Source: Suilimivivens sp009774465
Lineage (GTDB): Bacteria > Bacillota > Clostridia > Lachnospirales > Lachnospiraceae
Direction: 5' to 3'
NCBI GenBank assembly: GCA_947382645.1
Contig: CANDAE010000018.1
Span: 9,432-73,431 of the forward strand
Length of the DNA stretch: 64,000 nucleotides
The notes under the pieces are model-generated. The model made no database searches. It had not been told where the DNA came from and was given only the letters and a program-made list of their open reading frames with translations. Below are positions 61,133 through 64,000 of the stretch, piece by piece. The first letter of the stretch is position 1. Each line of letters starts with the position of its first letter. The translations under genes were made by a program, and so were the position numbers.

Positions 61133-62296
61133 TTATAACGTGCAGGGCCCATCCCCGATTTCAACTACATAAAAGTCTGCTTTATAACCGATCTTTGCAA
61201 GATAGGCTTTCCCTACCTGCTCTTTAAAGGTATCAATTGCCTCATCCTTAACCAGGCTCACTGTACAACCTCCAAATCCTGCTCCTGTCATACGGGAACC
61301 AATCACGCCTTCTACCTTCCATGCCTCTTCCACCAGTGTATCAAGTTCAATACCTGTCACTTCATAATCATCCCGCAAAGACACATGAGATTCATTCATA
61401 AGGCGGCCAAACAATTCGATATCATCAGCCTTCAAAGCATTCACTGCCTTTACGGTACGCTGATTTTCATAAACCGCATGTCTTGCCCTCTTTACTCTGA
61501 CAGAATCCTTAATGGCATCTTTGTGCTGCTCAAATTCCTCTTCTGTCAAATCGCCAAGTCCCTTAATGTCTACTTCTTTCTGCAGCTCGGCAAGAGCAGT
61601 TTCACATTCGCTTCTTCTTTCATTATACTTGGAATCCCCAAGTCCACGTTTTTTATTGCTGCATGCAATCACCAGCTTGGCGCCTTCCAGCTTTATGGGC
61701 GCATAAGTATATGACAGATCTGCCGTATCCAGGAAAATGGCATGGTCTTTCTTTCCCATTGCAATTGCAAACTGATCCATAATGCCGCAGTTCACACCAT
61801 TAAAATTGTTTTCAGCATACTGGCCAATAAGCGCCAGATCCTGATTACTTACCTCAAATCCAAAGAAATCTTTTAAAATATATCCGGTAAGCACTTCCAC
61901 CGACGCGGAGGACGACAAGCCTGATCCGTTGGGAATATTTCCATTTAAAAGAAGATCTATTCCGAAAGGAATCTGAAAGCCTTTTTTTTCAAAAGCCCAC
62001 ATAACTCCCTTGGGATAGTTGGTCCATCCTGCTTCCTTTTCCGCCTTTAATTCATCCAGGGAAGATTCAATCACTCCCAGGTGGGCAAAATTCATGGAAA
62101 AGAAGCGTATTTTACGATCCTTTCTTACTCTTGCCACACCGTAAGTGCCAATAGTAAGGGCACAGGGAAATACATGACCGCCATTATAATCCGTATGTTC
62201 CCCAATTAAATTTACGCGTCCTGGTGCAAAAAATGCTTTCGCTCCTTTAGTGTCCCCAAATACTTCTCCAAATTTTTTTAATATCGTGTCCTTCAT
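61133..62296 (-). CDS. galK: Galactokinase
   Basis: Phosphorylates alpha-D-galactose with ATP (GHMP kinase family). The 387-residue protein has the galactokinase signature FFAPGRVNLIGEHTDYNGGHVFP, the ATP motif NGSGLSSSASVEVLTG near residue 118, the catalytic Asp in GVNCGIMDQFAIAMGK and the C-terminal MTGAGFGGCTVSLV. GGAGGTAGCAG precedes the ATG. With galT it feeds galactose released by LacLM into glucose 1-phosphate. Confidence 0.97.
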   Translation of the reverse strand: MKDTILKKFGEVFGDTKGAKAFFAPGRVNLIGEHTDYNGGHVFPCALTIGTYGVARVRKDRKIRFFSMNFAHLGVIESSLDELKAEKEAGWTNYPKGVMWAFEKKGFQIPFGIDLLLNGNIPNGSGLSSSASVEVLTGYILKDFFGFEVSNQDLALIGQYAENNFNGVNCGIMDQFAIAMGKKDHAIFLDTADLSYTYAPIKLEGAKLVIACSNKKRGLGDSKYNERRSECETALAELQKEVDIKGLGDLTEEEFEQHKDAIKDSVRVKRARHAVYENQRTVKAVNALKADDIELFGRLMNESHVSLRDDYEVTGIELDTLVEEAWKVEGVIGSRMTGAGFGGCTVSLVKDEAIDTFKEQVGKAYLAKIGYKADFYVVEIGDGPCTL

Positions 62297-62416
62297 CTGC
62301 TACCTCCAATTCTGCTGCCAGAGCAGCAAATCCGTTCCTTCCTTTATCTGTCCACATTATAAAATAAAGCTACATGGAAAAACCAGATTTCTATGTTTAG
62401 AAAACCTGTCAAAATG
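62297..62416 (-). promoter_or_regulatory. galK-galT promoter region
   Basis: The 120 bases between the AraC gene and galK hold a TATAAT (about 62362-62357) with no good -35 box 17 bases upstream, as is common at promoters that need an AraC-type activator. A TTGACA occurs further upstream but with poor spacing. Binding sites for the neighbouring AraC regulator were not identified. Confidence 0.35.
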
Positions 62417-63319
62417 TTAACTGTTAAGTCTGTTGACCTGATTGATAAAATCTTCAATCTGCTTTAAATATTCCTTATTTTTTCGAGTTTCTCCTTTTTG
62501 CATCTCCTTGCGGTAAGAAGAAGGCGACATCTTTTTCATCTGCTTAAATGATTTAGTAAATACAAGGGGATCTGAATAACCGCAGGAAAGTGCAATGCTT
62601 TCCACCGGAAGATCCGTTGTCTGCAAAAGCTCTGCGGCTTTGGTAATGCGGAAGGTAGTAAGAAACTGCTGGGGAGACATGCCCATTGCATTTTTAAACA
62701 GCGTATATAAATAGCTTCTGTTAATACATACATAATCCGCCACGTCTGTAATCCTGATAGAATTACAATAGTTGCTTACAATAAAATCCACTGCCCTTCT
62801 CACATAATAATCAGCCTTATCTATTTCTCCCTTTTCCTCAACATGGGCGCTTTCCGCAATCAGAGACAGGAAAAGATAAAGCTGTCCGTTTCTTCTTAAA
62901 TCATTGGCTGCTCCAAAGGTATTATGTTCCATCATGTCCATAACCGCTTTGGTGAACTCTTTGTCCTTATCAGATTTAAATATAGGCGTCGCCGCTGAAA
63001 AACCCATATCTTTCATCAGCTCTTCCGCCATATTTCCATGAAATCCCACCCATACATAAGTCCAGGGATCCTTCTCATCCGCCTGATAAAAAGTAAGCTC
63101 ATCCGGCGGAATTGCAAATCCGTATCCGGCCTCTAAAAAATAATCCTTATTCCCAATGGAAAACTTGCCTTTGCCGCTTAATACAAAATGCACGACAAAG
63201 TGCGGCTTAATCGCCGGTCCAAAGCTGTGAAAAGGCTCTGTTCTTGATATTCCGCAGCAATTTACAAACAAACTTCCCTTTTTCTCACCGGAAAATTCCA
63301 ATTCATACGCTTTCTCCAC
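62417..63319 (-). CDS. AraC-family transcriptional regulator with N-terminal cupin domain
   Basis: A 300-residue regulator. The N-terminal ~140 residues form an AraC-type sugar-binding cupin (FVVHFVLSGKGKFSI, GYGFAIPPDELTFYQ), and the C-terminal ~100 residues hold two helix-turn-helix motifs (ITDVADYVCINRSYLYTLFKNAMGMSPQQFL and ESIALSCGYSDPLVFTKSFKQMKKMSPSSYR). The start is GTG at 63319, seven bases after AGGAGG. It lies just upstream of galK-galT on the same strand, so it is a likely galactose-responsive activator of these genes. Confidence 0.9.
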   Translation of the reverse strand: MEKAYELEFSGEKKGSLFVNCCGISRTEPFHSFGPAIKPHFVVHFVLSGKGKFSIGNKDYFLEAGYGFAIPPDELTFYQADEKDPWTYVWVGFHGNMAEELMKDMGFSAATPIFKSDKDKEFTKAVMDMMEHNTFGAANDLRRNGQLYLFLSLIAESAHVEEKGEIDKADYYVRRAVDFIVSNYCNSIRITDVADYVCINRSYLYTLFKNAMGMSPQQFLTTFRITKAAELLQTTDLPVESIALSCGYSDPLVFTKSFKQMKKMSPSSYRKEMQKGETRKNKEYLKQIEDFINQVNRLNS

Positions 63320-63330
63320 AAAGAAACCTC

Positions 63331-63990
63331 CTAAACAGCCAGGCTGATTATTTTCTGTTCCGCATCATAAATAAGATTCAGCTTTACTCCCTCTTCCGTA
63401 TATTCTCCTGACAAAAGCTCCAGCTGATAAGTCATCCCTTCTGTGTCAGTAAGCTCTAAAATCCAGGGAGTATTGTCAATATCTCTCTGCAAACAAAGTC
63501 CGGTAAGAGTTTCGCCCTGAGTAAATTCGCCAATACCCAAAAGCAGATTTTCATGTATTCCCACATCTCCCCTTTCATACAGCTTAATTTCCGTAAAAGA
63601 AATTTCCGTCTGATTCACAAGAGTAACAGGAATCGGAACAAGAACAGCAGCTTCTTCCTCCCCCTTTATGTTGGTAAGCGTATCCAAATGGCGTTCATAA
63701 GAGGAAATTAAAGCATCCATAATCTGAATTAAAATATCAATCTCCTCATCATCCATTTCCGCCAGATTGTAGCCTTCCACCTCTGTTATCTTTTCCCTGA
63801 GTTCTGTTAATGCTTCATCCAGGGAGTTATTATCAACATTGTTATGCGCCTCCACCACCTGATTATGTATTTCAGCCAACTGTGCATACTTTTGCTGTGC
63901 CTGGGCTACCTTTTCCTCAGAAGGCCCGCAGGCAGTAACAAAAACGCACAAACAGCATATTATAAATAGGGAAGTAATCTTTTTATACAT
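63331..63990 (-). CDS. Lipoprotein of unknown function
   Basis: A 219-residue lipoprotein with a signal ending in the lipobox FVTACG (Cys21). Residues 28-115 are helical and charged (EKVAQAQQKYAQLAEIHNQVVEAH, possible coiled coil); residues 115-219 are beta-rich (FTEIKLYERGDVGIHENLLLG, MTYQLELLSGEY). I do not recognise the family. It ends 11 bases before the AraC regulator start and may be cotranscribed with it. Ten bases remain to the window edge. Confidence 0.75.
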   Translation of the reverse strand: MYKKITSLFIICCLCVFVTACGPSEEKVAQAQQKYAQLAEIHNQVVEAHNNVDNNSLDEALTELREKITEVEGYNLAEMDDEEIDILIQIMDALISSYERHLDTLTNIKGEEEAAVLVPIPVTLVNQTEISFTEIKLYERGDVGIHENLLLGIGEFTQGETLTGLCLQRDIDNTPWILELTDTEGMTYQLELLSGEYTEEGVKLNLIYDAEQKIISLAV

Positions 63991-64000
63991 AATAATTCTA

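Overview
The window looks like a chromosome segment of an anaerobic, low-to-mid GC Firmicute of the class Clostridia, most likely family Lachnospiraceae. This rests on the gene order uvrC-hprK-ROK kinase-murB-rapZ-whiA-HPr, the hrcA-grpE-dnaK-dnaJ operon behind a CIRCE operator, a T-box in front of metG, a DUF6465 protein, a spore maturation (SpmB) protein, split transketolase and a LacL/LacM-type beta-galactosidase. The genus cannot be fixed from the sequence. No rRNA, tRNA, CRISPR array, insertion sequence or prophage was recognised. Almost all genes are on the minus strand; plus-strand exceptions are the cyclophilin, the AGCS symporter, pyrG, a TPR-like membrane protein and a DUF885 protein.

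Layout. 1-7 kb: a secreted protein cut by the left edge, an alpha/beta hydrolase, metG with a methionine T-box, an ammonium transporter fused to a PII domain, and a GNAT enzyme. 7-11.4 kb: cyclophilin, AGCS amino-acid symporter, DUF1189 membrane protein, class II aldolase. 11.4-23.3 kb: lipid-kinase-like protein, then the carbon-control and cell-envelope cluster (uvrC, hprK, glucokinase, murB, rapZ, whiA, Crh-like HPr), then ftsH and DUF1846. 23.5-31 kb: pyrG, an XRE regulator, alaT/alaR with an AIR-synthase-like protein, VanW, and a 36-residue membrane peptide. 31-36 kb: heat-shock operon. 36-37.3 kb: DUF6465 and a PIN toxin-antitoxin pair. 37.4-47.4 kb: one colinear run of glycerol catabolism genes, a 763-residue CNB-domain protein, an aminotransferase, a patatin and uppP. 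47.4-51.6 kb: pentose-phosphate genes (split transketolase, rpe) with map and a lipoprotein. 51.8-54.2 kb: DUF885 and a membrane-anchored Mrr-type nuclease. 54.2-64 kb: lactose/galactose use (lacLM, galT, galK, AraC regulator) with spmB, a radical SAM enzyme and a lipoprotein.

How the genes fit together. HprK and a Gln15 Crh-like HPr provide the serine-phosphorylation arm of carbon catabolite repression; a cre-like site lies just downstream of the predicted glycerol operon promoter. LacLM, GalK and GalT feed galactose into the Leloir route under a neighbouring AraC-type regulator. The aldolase, transketolase and epimerase belong to central sugar metabolism.

The most unusual theme is RNA-level control. 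Besides the metG T-box, the leaders of pyrG, the AGCS symporter and amt-PII each carry a predicted sigma-A promoter followed within about 10 nt of the likely start by a strong intrinsic-terminator hairpin. All three products touch glutamine or ammonium, which suggests a shared attenuation mechanism; this is inference. The glycerol operon leader also contains a terminator. The amt-PII leader shares a GC-rich sequence block with the metG leader. Other candidates for new biology are the CNB-domain protein inside the glycerol operon and an inverted repeat that would bury the spmB start codon. Start codons were often moved inward from the longest reading frame to fit a ribosome binding site.
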